Source: JBCCXZ01 sp965228005 (GTDB lineage: Bacteria; Planctomycetota; Planctomycetia; Pirellulales; Lacipirellulaceae). From it: a DNA stretch of 64,000 nt. Positions 16,251 to 24,406 of the stretch are shown here, in pieces; position 1 is the stretch's first letter, and every line of letters begins with the position of its first letter. The translations under genes and the position numbers were made by a program. Below the pieces are notes generated by a model, which saw only the letters and a list, made by a program, of their open reading frames with translations, was not told where the DNA came from and made no database searches. The stretch lies in contig CBDDGV010000003.1 of assembly GCA_965228005.1 (NCBI GenBank), positions 372,001 to 436,000 of the forward strand, in the 5' to 3' direction.

Positions 16251-17528
16251 ATGCTTGCGGACTCGGAACACCCCCGCTCGTCGCGTCGCGTGATTGCGCA
16301 GCTCTCGGCCATGATGTTCCTGCAGTCGTGGACGCTGGGGACCTGGGGAGTAACGGTCGCGACCTATATCACAGCCAACACCGGGGAAGCCGGCACGGGT
16401 GCTTTCTCTGCGGGTTTCGCCGGCTACAGCACGGCCGCCGGCGCTCTCGGCGGGCTGATTGCACCCATACTTGTCGGAGCGATCAGCGACCGGCGTGTTT
16501 CGTCACAGTACCTTCTGGCGATGATGAACGCAGGCTGCGCCGCGTCCTGCTACGGAATGTACGCCGGTTCCACTCAGACGACTTTCTTCCTGAGTCTGCT
16601 GGGGTTCTTTCACTGTTACGTGCCGGCGACCGCGCTGACCAACAGCATCAGTTTCCGCCACCTGAAGAACGCCGCCGCAGAGTTTCCGGTGCTTCGGGTT
16701 TGCGGCGCACTGGGTTGGATTACGGCAGGATTGTTCATCGGCCTGGCGTGGCCCGCCATGAGCGGAGCCTCGATCGAGAGCACGCGCATACCGTTTGCAA
16801 TAGCGACTCTCTGCTGTGTTGGAACAGCACTCTTCAACTGCACGCTGCCCAGGACCGAGCCCCACGCCACGGGCAGCACACCGGGCCGGGATTCTCTCGC
16901 GGCTGTAGTGAAAGGCAATCGACCACTGATCGCCTTCCTGGTGGTAAGCCTGCTGATCGCCGCCCCTACGATGGCATACAACAACTTCTCCAACCCGTTC
17001 TTGAACCAAGAGGGATACCCCAACCCAGCGGCCCTGCTGACCCTCGGGCAAGCCTCCGAACTAGCCTTGCTCGCGGTGATGTCTTGGTTCGTCTATCGGC
17101 TTGGCTTGCCCGTCCTTTTCTTGCTGGGGGCCGCTGCGTGGGCGCTGCGGTACTTCCTTTTGGGAGTGGCCTCAACGATAGGTTTGGGGTCGGCCGCGAT
17201 ACTGGCCATCCTGCTCCACGGACCCTGCTTCGCGTGGGTGTTCGTAGCCGGTCCTATGTACGTCGACACACTCGTGCGACCCGAACTCCGCGGTTCGTTC
17301 CATGGGATCTACACCAGTGTGGTGTTCGGGTTTGCGAATCTAGCCGGGGCGGCTGTTGTCGGCGCCCTGCAGGAGCGAATGCTGACGCCCGAGGGAGTTT
17401 CGCCCGCCCCCTACCACTGGACGGCGTTCTGGGCCTCGTTCGGAGCGATGAGCCTCGCGGCCGCGGTGCTGGCCGTGGTGCTGCTCAGGCCTTTTGCCCT
17501 TCGCGGCGGCGGCAGCCACGGTCCTTAA
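16251..17528 (+). CDS. MFS permease of the nucleoside:H+ symporter (NHS) type
   Basis: 425 residues with about twelve hydrophobic segments. NHS-family blocks are seen: WTLGTWGVTVATYI in the first segment, LVGAISDRRVS in loop 2-3, PATALTNSISF and FPVLRVCGALGWITAGL. In E. coli NupG and XapB carry nucleosides; in polysaccharide-use loci NHS-like permeases often move sugars instead. Lying between secreted hydrolases, an oligosaccharide substrate is the better guess here, but the sequence does not prove it. ATG start. Confidence 0.82.
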   Translation: MLADSEHPRSSRRVIAQLSAMMFLQSWTLGTWGVTVATYITANTGEAGTGAFSAGFAGYSTAAGALGGLIAPILVGAISDRRVSSQYLLAMMNAGCAASCYGMYAGSTQTTFFLSLLGFFHCYVPATALTNSISFRHLKNAAAEFPVLRVCGALGWITAGLFIGLAWPAMSGASIESTRIPFAIATLCCVGTALFNCTLPRTEPHATGSTPGRDSLAAVVKGNRPLIAFLVVSLLIAAPTMAYNNFSNPFLNQEGYPNPAALLTLGQASELALLAVMSWFVYRLGLPVLFLLGAAAWALRYFLLGVASTIGLGSAAILAILLHGPCFAWVFVAGPMYVDTLVRPELRGSFHGIYTSVVFGFANLAGAAVVGALQERMLTPEGVSPAPYHWTAFWASFGAMSLAAAVLAVVLLRPFALRGGGSHGP

Positions 17529-17840
17529 GAGTTGTACTGGGATCTCCTAAGCAGTTCTTTGATCGCCCTGACGGTCTCTCTGTCGAGCAACGCTCCGTTC
17601 CCCAGGAGGCGACGAGTGTTCGGCGGCTATAAACCTTTGCTCGGAAACAACTTCTACCTGCTTCCGCTTTTCTGGATCAAAACTTGTCCAAAAACGGGCT
17701 GGCAGCTGGGTCATTCAAATAGGAGACGCGCGTCCACACGGGCGGAGTACGCAGGAGGCTTTTCCCGACTTGTCGCATGGAGCTTCTGACGACATGGCGG
17801 CTGTGTTCTTTTCGCTAGTCTTTACTGAGGGGTAGTTCTA
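17529..17840. other. Intergenic stretch before a PEP-CTERM gene
   Basis: No convincing gene; an 85-codon rightward frame has no ribosome-binding site or recognisable sequence. The stretch ends with GAGGGGTAGTTCTAATGACG, the leader of the next gene, almost identical to that of the gene at 7951. It probably contains the promoter; no clear -35/-10 pair was picked. Confidence 0.4.
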
Positions 17841-18632
17841 ATGACGTACAACCAAGTTTGTGTCCTCCGAGGCCCTGCTCTAGCAATGGCTGCTTGGGTG
17901 CTCTCTGCGGCGGTTTCCCACGCCGCGTCCATCGACTTCGATGACGCAAGCCAACCCGCGTACGCAGACGGCTGGCAGAATTTCGACGACGGATCGCTTA
18001 ACCCCAACGGACTGGGCGGCTGGGTTTTCGGCGGCAATGCCGTCGACGGCACGACCATCGGCATCGAGAGTTCCGCGGGCCTGGGGGGCGGCTCCGGCGC
18101 TATCGATTCCAGCGGCGTCGCGTTCAAGGTGCACGACACGTCCGGCGGGTTCGTAGACTTGTTTCGGTTCTTCGATCCAGACGGATTGAACCCCGGTGAG
18201 ACGTTCTCTCTGGATATGGCCGTCAACTTCCGCGGGGGCTTTAAGGGGATCGACCTGAGAGGGACTCCTGGCGACCCGACTATCTTCAACTTTAATATTG
18301 GCGGAGATGACTACTCGGTCAGCCAGGCGGCAAGCGGCAACGGCAGCATCGGTAACGCCTACTCGAGCGACACTGTGTTCACTCTGGCGTTTACACAGAC
18401 GTCCCTCGCGGGCGGGACATGGTCGATCACCCGCAGCGGCGGGATCAGTGACTTCGACACCGGCACGTACACGGGCCGGGCGAGGAGCTTCAAGCTCTAC
18501 AGCGGCGACCAGGGTTCGTTCGGCGAAGATGCATTGTACGTCAACAATCTGCAGATCGTCCCGGAGCCAACTACGATGGCGGCCTTGCTTTGCGGGGGCT
18601 TCGCGGGGTGTGGCATCCGCCGTCGGTCGTGA
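17841..18632 (+). CDS. PEP-CTERM protein of unknown function
   Basis: 263 residues; GAGGGG is well placed before the ATG. Signal peptide (LAMAAWVLSAAVSHAAS), a beta-rich body beginning IDFDDASQPAYADGWQNFDD that ends with a ConA-like strand pattern, and the anchor IVPEPTTMAALLCGGFAG with an RRRS end. It is not clearly related to the other modules here. Probably exported and cell-surface; no catalytic motif. Confidence 0.8.
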   Translation: MTYNQVCVLRGPALAMAAWVLSAAVSHAASIDFDDASQPAYADGWQNFDDGSLNPNGLGGWVFGGNAVDGTTIGIESSAGLGGGSGAIDSSGVAFKVHDTSGGFVDLFRFFDPDGLNPGETFSLDMAVNFRGGFKGIDLRGTPGDPTIFNFNIGGDDYSVSQAASGNGSIGNAYSSDTVFTLAFTQTSLAGGTWSITRSGGISDFDTGTYTGRARSFKLYSGDQGSFGEDALYVNNLQIVPEPTTMAALLCGGFAGCGIRRRS

Positions 18633-18779
18633 GAATCGAGACGGTTTCTCCTGCTTAGGTTGAACCCGGCCGCGGCAGTAGTAACGCGACGTACGGCGGC
18701 CTCGTCGTGAGGCTGGCGATCAAAAAAAACAGCTATGAGAATTCAACCGGTAAGTCCGCAAGCAATGAGGGATGGCGTG

Positions 18780-20651
18780 ATGGCAGTTCGAGAGAAGGCA
18801 ATCTGCTGGGCCGCGGCGATCCTGGCGGTCGTTTCGTTCGGTACAGAATTGAGGGCAGGAACGGGAGCAGACAATGCGGGAAACTTCGATTACGTCTTCG
18901 ACAGTTGGCTCGACGGGCAGAACGCGGGTTCTGGCTTCGGGCCGTGGACCCTCGTCTCCGAAGCGACGAACGGAGGGTTCGCGGGCTTCTTCGCCGCGGA
19001 TGACCTCGCCGGGACGCGAGGGTTAGACAACGTGGGCGTGGAGCAGGATATTCCATTACCCTATTCAAACCCCCCATCGGAAGGCTACTTCTGGGCAAGC
19101 TTCGCAAACAAGGGTGACGGGATCGATGCGGCGACGGCCTTCCGCTCGTTGAGCGAACCCCTCGACGGAGCCGGGGACACTTTCTCGGCGAGCTACGAGC
19201 ACGGCTTTGTCAACGGCCAGACCGGTATCGCATTGCGATCGGGGAACGCGATCGCAGCTGCCGCCGACTTCGCGGCAGGGGCCCGCTCGCAGTTCTACTT
19301 TCTCGGGGGCGGCGCGGGCTACGTCATCGAAGACGACGCCGGAGTCGTCGTTCTGGACGGCCTATCTGCGGGGCTGCCGAGCGTACCTTTCACCTTCTTT
19401 GGGGTCGACGTGTCGTACACGCTGACGGGCCCCAACACATACGACATCCAGATCACAAAGTACAACTCCGAAGCGGGTACAGGCGGCCTTGCACCGGATG
19501 TCTTTGACAAGAACACACATCCTGGGCTGGGCGGGCGCGTCTTCGCGGGGACAGGCACGATCGAGTCGGTTGCGCTCTTCCAGCAGGACGTGGAGAAGCA
19601 GAGCGACGGCTTCTTCAACAATGTGTCTTACAGCCTGAGCGGCGGAGGGAGCGGCGCCGACAACGCCGCCAACTACTCCGGGTTCTGGCTAGAAGGCGAC
19701 AACTTCGGAACGGGTTTCGGCCCCTGGGAGTTTGCCTCGGAGACGGTTGGCGGATTCGCTGGGCAGTTCATCACCTCCGGCCCCGGGGCCGGGGTGGACA
19801 ACATCGGTTCCCCGTCGCCGAGCGGTGCGGTGTGGGGGAGCTTCGCCAACCAGGGCGACCTTTCGGACAAGTCGACTCAGTTCCGCAACATCCTCTCCCC
19901 CATCAGCTCGGCCGGCGACACCTTCTCGGTTTCGTTGGAGAACGGCTTCATCGATCCCGGGGGTAAGGTGGGCGTCTCTCTGCGTGACGGGCAAGCGGAC
20001 TCCCTGCTGACCGCAGACGATTTCGCGACCGACGCTCTGATCCAGTTCTTCTTCGAGGGCGGCGACGGCAATTACACAATCACCGACGGCGCAACTGAAG
20101 TCGATACCGGGGTGGCGTTTTCCTTCTTCGGCGTCGATCTGGACGTGACCCTGACCAGCAGCACGACTTACAACGTGGATATCACGCGTTACGACACCGC
20201 AAACGACCCCGCCCCGGCGGTAACAACCCTCACGGGTTTGTCTCTCGCTACGACGAGCGGGGACGGGACGATCGAATCGTTCGCGTTCTTCAACAATGAC
20301 GCGCCGAATCAGAGCGACGTCTTCTTCAATTCTCTGGCTTACCAGAACGTTACGAGCACCGAGAACGCCGACTTCGACTCGGACGGCGACGTCGACCTGG
20401 CGGACCTCATGACTTTCCAACGCGGATTCGGCGTCGGCTCGAGCCTGGCCGAAGGCGACGCCAACGGAGACGGCTCGGTGGACGCAACGGACCTGACCAT
20501 CTGGGAATCGCAGTTCACGGGCGTCCCGGTCTCCGCTGCCCTCGCTATACCGGAACCCGTCTCGGCGGTGCTCGCAGCGACCCTGGCAGGCCTGCTGCTC
20601 GCACGGCGAACGAGTCGGGGCATGCGGCATGAGGTCCACTCGGCAAACTGA
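18780..20651 (+). CDS. PEP-CTERM protein with two GFGPW modules and dockerin repeat
   Basis: About 623 residues from the third in-frame ATG, which has an AGGG upstream and begins a standard signal peptide (ICWAAAILAVVSFGTELRAG); an ATG at 18735 would add 15 residues. Two tandem modules of about 240 residues start GSGFGPWTLVSEATNGGFAG and GTGFGPWEFASETVGGFAG; both have RSQFYFLGGG/IQFFFEGGDG and FFNNVSY/FFNSLAY ends. A dockerin pair (DFDSDGDVDLADLMTFQRGF; GDANGDGSVDATDLTIWESQ) precedes IPEPVSAVLAATLAGLLLA. The module recurs at the C-terminus of the GH66 enzyme. Confidence 0.83.
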   Translation: MAVREKAICWAAAILAVVSFGTELRAGTGADNAGNFDYVFDSWLDGQNAGSGFGPWTLVSEATNGGFAGFFAADDLAGTRGLDNVGVEQDIPLPYSNPPSEGYFWASFANKGDGIDAATAFRSLSEPLDGAGDTFSASYEHGFVNGQTGIALRSGNAIAAAADFAAGARSQFYFLGGGAGYVIEDDAGVVVLDGLSAGLPSVPFTFFGVDVSYTLTGPNTYDIQITKYNSEAGTGGLAPDVFDKNTHPGLGGRVFAGTGTIESVALFQQDVEKQSDGFFNNVSYSLSGGGSGADNAANYSGFWLEGDNFGTGFGPWEFASETVGGFAGQFITSGPGAGVDNIGSPSPSGAVWGSFANQGDLSDKSTQFRNILSPISSAGDTFSVSLENGFIDPGGKVGVSLRDGQADSLLTADDFATDALIQFFFEGGDGNYTITDGATEVDTGVAFSFFGVDLDVTLTSSTTYNVDITRYDTANDPAPAVTTLTGLSLATTSGDGTIESFAFFNNDAPNQSDVFFNSLAYQNVTSTENADFDSDGDVDLADLMTFQRGFGVGSSLAEGDANGDGSVDATDLTIWESQFTGVPVSAALAIPEPVSAVLAATLAGLLLARRTSRGMRHEVHSAN

Positions 20652-20698
20652 AGGTACGGGCCTGCGGCATCACCGGCGTGTTGGAGGAGGAAAGTGGG

Positions 20699-21679
20699 AT
20701 GAAAGGTTGGAAGCGGACGCCGCGCCGCGCGGGCTTCACGCTGGTCGAGCTCCTCGTCGTGATCGCGATCATTGGGCTGCTCGTCGCCCTGCTGCTGCCG
20801 GCGGTTCAATCTGCGCGAGAGGCCGCTCGCCGCATGCAGTGCGTGAACAACCTGAAGCAACTCGGCCTTGCCGTCCAGGCGTTCCACGGCACGCACGGCC
20901 ACCTGCCTTACAGCGTGAACCCGTTTGATCAGACCCCCCAGCGTTACGCCTCCTACACCGGCAAGGGCTGGATTGTCGATATCCTGCCCCAGCTAGAACA
21001 GGTCGGCCTGCACGGCCAGATGCTGCCTGGCTACGACAACCCAGGCGACGCGTCCAACGACTTTTCCGAGGGAGGCGACACCGGCGGCATGCGGAGGGCG
21101 GAGATCAGGGCCGCGATCGCCACAAGACTACCGGTGCTGGAGTGCCCTTCCGACGACTCCGCGACAGGCGTCTCGACCGAGATGTGGTACTTCGAGGACA
21201 TCGAAACCGCGGTCACGAGCTACAAGGGCGTGCTGGGGGACCACGTGGTGTGGCCCGGCTCGACGGTACACAGGGACGGCACTATGCCGGACTGCCATTT
21301 CAATCCGCGCGGGTGCAACGGGCTATTCTGGCGGTTTGCCTTCATCGACCCGATTGGCTTCCGTCAAGTATCAGACGGGCTCAGCAACACACTGATGATT
21401 GGCGAGGACGTGGCCTCGCAGGATTATCACGCCGCGGCGTACTTCGCGGACGGCGACTGGGCGAGCTGCAATGTGCCGCTTAACTTCTTCCTGTTGGGGT
21501 TGCCTTCAGAGCAGATCAAGGAGCAGTGGTTCAACACGCGCGGGTTCAAGAGCCTCCACCCGGGCGGAGCCAACTTTGTTCGGGCGGACGGCTCGGTAGA
21601 TTTCTTTAGCGAAGCTATAGATCACCCGCTGTATCGTGCTCTCTCCACGCGGGCAGGTGACGAGGTCGTCTCCTTGTAA
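20699..21679 (+). CDS. DUF1559 prepilin-like protein
   Basis: 326 residues; GGAGGAGGAAAG sits just ahead of the ATG. N-terminus RAGFTLVELLVVIAIIGLL, then LLLPAVQSAREAARRMQCVN; DUF1559 domain ending HPGGANFVRADGSVDF. It heads a run in which a lipoprotein gene, an ECF sigma factor gene and its FecR-like partner follow with short gaps or overlaps, so it may belong to that operon. It resembles the protein at 10125 along its length. Confidence 0.92.
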   Translation: MKGWKRTPRRAGFTLVELLVVIAIIGLLVALLLPAVQSAREAARRMQCVNNLKQLGLAVQAFHGTHGHLPYSVNPFDQTPQRYASYTGKGWIVDILPQLEQVGLHGQMLPGYDNPGDASNDFSEGGDTGGMRRAEIRAAIATRLPVLECPSDDSATGVSTEMWYFEDIETAVTSYKGVLGDHVVWPGSTVHRDGTMPDCHFNPRGCNGLFWRFAFIDPIGFRQVSDGLSNTLMIGEDVASQDYHAAAYFADGDWASCNVPLNFFLLGLPSEQIKEQWFNTRGFKSLHPGGANFVRADGSVDFFSEAIDHPLYRALSTRAGDEVVSL

Positions 21680-21703
21680 GGGGGCGGGATTGAGAGGTGC
21701 GAT

Positions 21704-22195
21704 GTGTATCATGTCTTACTTTTCCAGAACCTAAGGCGGGGCAGTCATGCAACTGACGCTTTCGGTAAGGCGACGCGATCACGCCACCTGCTGATTGCTG
21801 TTTGCTTGGTCTTTCTCGCCGTCGGCTGCGGCTCTGCCTATGACGCCCGGGTGTCGGGCACGGTGACGCTCGACGGACTGGCCCTGGAACGGGGCATCGT
21901 CGCGTTTCACCCATCAGGTTCCGGCCCGACTGCGCACGGCGTGATCGACGCCGATGGCCGGTACGATTTGATGGTCGGCCGCGAGCGAGGCTTGGCCTCT
22001 GGCGAGTACGACGTCACCGTCGTTTCGACCGAGGCGAGAGATGCGGCCAAACAGGGCGGCGGGCCCCCGCCCCCCGGACGCCGGCTGACGACCGAACTGA
22101 TCAGCAATCGATCTACCACCTACCTGCACTACAGCGTATCCCCGGGCTCGAACCACATCGACTTGGAACTCGAGTCGCAGGACCCCGTCGAATGA
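21704..22195 (+). CDS. Small lipoprotein, carboxypeptidase-regulatory-like, coupled to sigma factor gene
   Basis: 163 residues. Hydrophobic stretch and lipobox (LLIAVCLVFLAVGCG), then a beta-sandwich pattern (DARVSGTVTLDGLALERGIV, GRYDLMVGRERGLASGEYDV). It has the same layout as the lipoprotein at 11245. Its stop overlaps the ATG of the sigma factor gene (ATGA), showing translational coupling. The start may lie slightly downstream, since the first 20 residues are not signal-like. Confidence 0.75.
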   Translation: MYHVLLFQNLRRGSHATDAFGKATRSRHLLIAVCLVFLAVGCGSAYDARVSGTVTLDGLALERGIVAFHPSGSGPTAHGVIDADGRYDLMVGRERGLASGEYDVTVVSTEARDAAKQGGGPPPPGRRLTTELISNRSTTYLHYSVSPGSNHIDLELESQDPVE

Positions 22196-22725
22196 CCGCT
22201 CCGCACCAGAACGAGCAACTGGTACGTTTCCTGGCGAGCACCCAGGAGCGGCTGTTGCGGTACATCTTTGTGTTGCTGCCCGACTGGGACGGCGCACAGG
22301 AGGTGCTGCAGAACACGCACGTGGTGATCTGGCGGAAAGCGGCCGAGTTCCACTCCGGCACGGAAGAAGAGTTTGTGCGCTGGGCGCGACAAATCGCCTA
22401 CTACGAAGTGAAGAAGTACGTTGCGGCCCGGCAGAAGACACCATTGGCGTTGGACGCCGAACTGATGGAACTGATCCGCGATGAACTGAACGACTACGAC
22501 GAGGCGCTAGAAACACAACGGGAGAGGCTCTCCGCCTGCATCGACAAACTACCCCCGCGGGATCAAGAGCTCCTCAGGCTGCGTTACTGGCACACGGCGA
22601 GCATCGGCGACCTCTCCGCGCAGTTGGGACGCAAGGCGGACGCGCTCTACAAATCACTGCAGCGCATCCGCCGGAGCCTACTCGACTGCATCGAGCGCGA
22701 ATCGCGTCGGGTGGGGCACGCATGA
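22192..22725 (+). CDS. ECF-type RNA polymerase sigma factor
   Basis: 177 residues. Sigma-2 region about 15-85 (LLRYIFVLLPDWDGAQEVLQ, NTHVVIWRKAAEFH, RWARQIAYYEVKKY); sigma-4 about 120-172 (LSACIDKLPPRDQELLRLRY, then the HTH ASIGDLSAQLGRKADALYKS). This is the planctomycete type usually paired with a membrane FecR-like protein. Both ends overlap neighbours by ATGA, so lipoprotein, sigma factor and FecR partner are made together. It probably switches on genes for surface or carbohydrate functions nearby; its promoter motif is unknown. Confidence 0.92.
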   Translation: MTAPHQNEQLVRFLASTQERLLRYIFVLLPDWDGAQEVLQNTHVVIWRKAAEFHSGTEEEFVRWARQIAYYEVKKYVAARQKTPLALDAELMELIRDELNDYDEALETQRERLSACIDKLPPRDQELLRLRYWHTASIGDLSAQLGRKADALYKSLQRIRRSLLDCIERESRRVGHA

Positions 22726-24335
22726 AAGAGCAACCGTCAGACAGTCTGTCTTTCGACGCTCTTGAGGACGTCCTGACCGAGCGGGCGGATGAACGGACAC
22801 TCCGGACACTCAGGGAGCAGCTTCGCCGGTCGAAGTCGGCCCGCAGGCTCTACATGAGGTGCGTCAGCCTCCACTTCTGGTTGCGTCTGCGCTACGACCG
22901 CCACAAAGAAGAATCGCAGTCGCTTGTCGTGGCCGGGTTGATGGAGCAAGCTGCAGAGACAGACGCCTTGGGTCGGCGTAGACGGTTTGGGCCGTTGCTT
23001 ATCGCGACGGCTTTGGCCGCTAGTCTGGTGCTTGCCTCCGTTCACCTCTTGAAGCCGTTCCCAAGCGACAACCACTCCGTCCGCCATGAGTCCCGCGCTT
23101 ACGCGGCGTTGGTCGTGGCTTCCGATGCAGCGGCCTGGGACCCCGCCAGCGAAGTCGGGCGGTCTGACGCGGTCGTCCATGAGGGAGAAACCCTCCGCAT
23201 CGCTCGGGGTCTTGTCAAGCTGAGGTTTGACTCCGGGGCTTCCGTGCTCGTAAAGGGCCCGATCGAGCTGCAGGCCTGCTCATCAGACAGCTGTCGGCTC
23301 GTTCGGGGCGAGTTGGTCGTGAGCACCAACGGGGCCAGCGATGGATTCTCTGTGCTCACCGAAGGGTTCGAAGTCATCGACCTCGGCACCGAGTTCGGGG
23401 TGCGACTCACCCAAGATCACCAAGCCGAGATCGAAGTGTTCGAGGGCGAAGTACAGGTGTACGGCAGGTCGACCCGCGCGACACCGGCCGCGAAACAACT
23501 TGTCGACACGCTCGCCGAGGGCTCAAAGGCAACGGCCTTCCTCAACGAAATCGGCAACCCCGTCATCGCAACCAAAGCGGACGGCTTCGCGACGGCCTTC
23601 CAACGGGAGCTCCGGGAGACCGCCGACGCGGACCAGGCGTTCCCCGGCCTCGAAGCGGTAGACGGTTTCGGAGGCGCCAGGGGCGGGGAGTCGTTGATCG
23701 GAATGTCGACTGGGCAACTCTGGCCAGAGCCGTGGAACAATGACTCCACGGAATTGACCACTACTGAAGTGATCTCGTTCGCCGACGCCGCGACGAGCCG
23801 AGAGCCGGGGGCCGCAGCCGTGCACCGCATCCTGCCGCGTCCGCTAGGGAAGGAAGGCCCGGTGTATGCGTCGGCGCGTTTTCGCGTCGATGGCCCCGAC
23901 GAGGTCTGCACGGCGTGGGTGACGCTCTTCGAACGCACTGCGGAAGAGGGCGGCGGTGAGTCGAACCTGCTCGCCTTCGGCATTTCGGATCGCCGTTTTT
24001 CTGTTCGTCTCTCCCCCCGCAAGGGCGACTTGGCTGTGAACCCAAACTCCAAACGCCTGGGCGATTTCGGCAGTTACGCCGCCGGCGATACACACTTGCT
24101 GCTGGTCAGGCTGGAGTTCGATGCGACGCAACACTACGAGCGTGTTGCCGTCTGGATCGATCCGCCCCCCGACTCCAGTGAAGCATCTGTCCCCCCAAAC
24201 CACGTCGTGACTTACGACACCGGACGTAACGAGATGGATGCCGTGGGTCTGCGGTTCTGGGAGATGGACGGCGAGACCCGTGGTTCGATCGACGACCTGC
24301 GGATCGGTACGGCTTGGGAGGCCGTGGCCCCATGA
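22722..24335 (+). CDS. FecR-domain membrane protein (putative anti-sigma/sensor) with ConA-like C-terminus
   Basis: 537 residues. Cytoplasmic N-terminus with a helical sigma-binding-like part (about 1-85), one membrane segment (FGPLLIATALAASLVLASV), a FecR domain (about 135-260; VLVKGPIELQ, FEVIDLGTEFGVRLTQ, EIEVFEGEVQVYG) and a C-terminal beta-sandwich (about 380-535; YASARFRVDG, DDLRIGTAWE). The layout fits an anti-sigma factor whose outer part could feel a glycan, but no binding residues can be named. It overlaps the sigma gene by four bases. The GH66 gene follows 71 bases later. Confidence 0.85.
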   Translation: MKEQPSDSLSFDALEDVLTERADERTLRTLREQLRRSKSARRLYMRCVSLHFWLRLRYDRHKEESQSLVVAGLMEQAAETDALGRRRRFGPLLIATALAASLVLASVHLLKPFPSDNHSVRHESRAYAALVVASDAAAWDPASEVGRSDAVVHEGETLRIARGLVKLRFDSGASVLVKGPIELQACSSDSCRLVRGELVVSTNGASDGFSVLTEGFEVIDLGTEFGVRLTQDHQAEIEVFEGEVQVYGRSTRATPAAKQLVDTLAEGSKATAFLNEIGNPVIATKADGFATAFQRELRETADADQAFPGLEAVDGFGGARGGESLIGMSTGQLWPEPWNNDSTELTTTEVISFADAATSREPGAAAVHRILPRPLGKEGPVYASARFRVDGPDEVCTAWVTLFERTAEEGGGESNLLAFGISDRRFSVRLSPRKGDLAVNPNSKRLGDFGSYAAGDTHLLLVRLEFDATQHYERVAVWIDPPPDSSEASVPPNHVVTYDTGRNEMDAVGLRFWEMDGETRGSIDDLRIGTAWEAVAP

Positions 24336-24406
24336 AGGGTTCACGCGACGCCCCGTACCTGATCGAAAGCTGAACAGAGAAGAAGCTAGAACAGAGGTTA
24401 TCTCGC

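Noticed and set aside
17532..17789. 85-codon rightward frame as a gene
   Set aside because: No ribosome-binding site and the sequence has no protein-like pattern; it fills a leader region.
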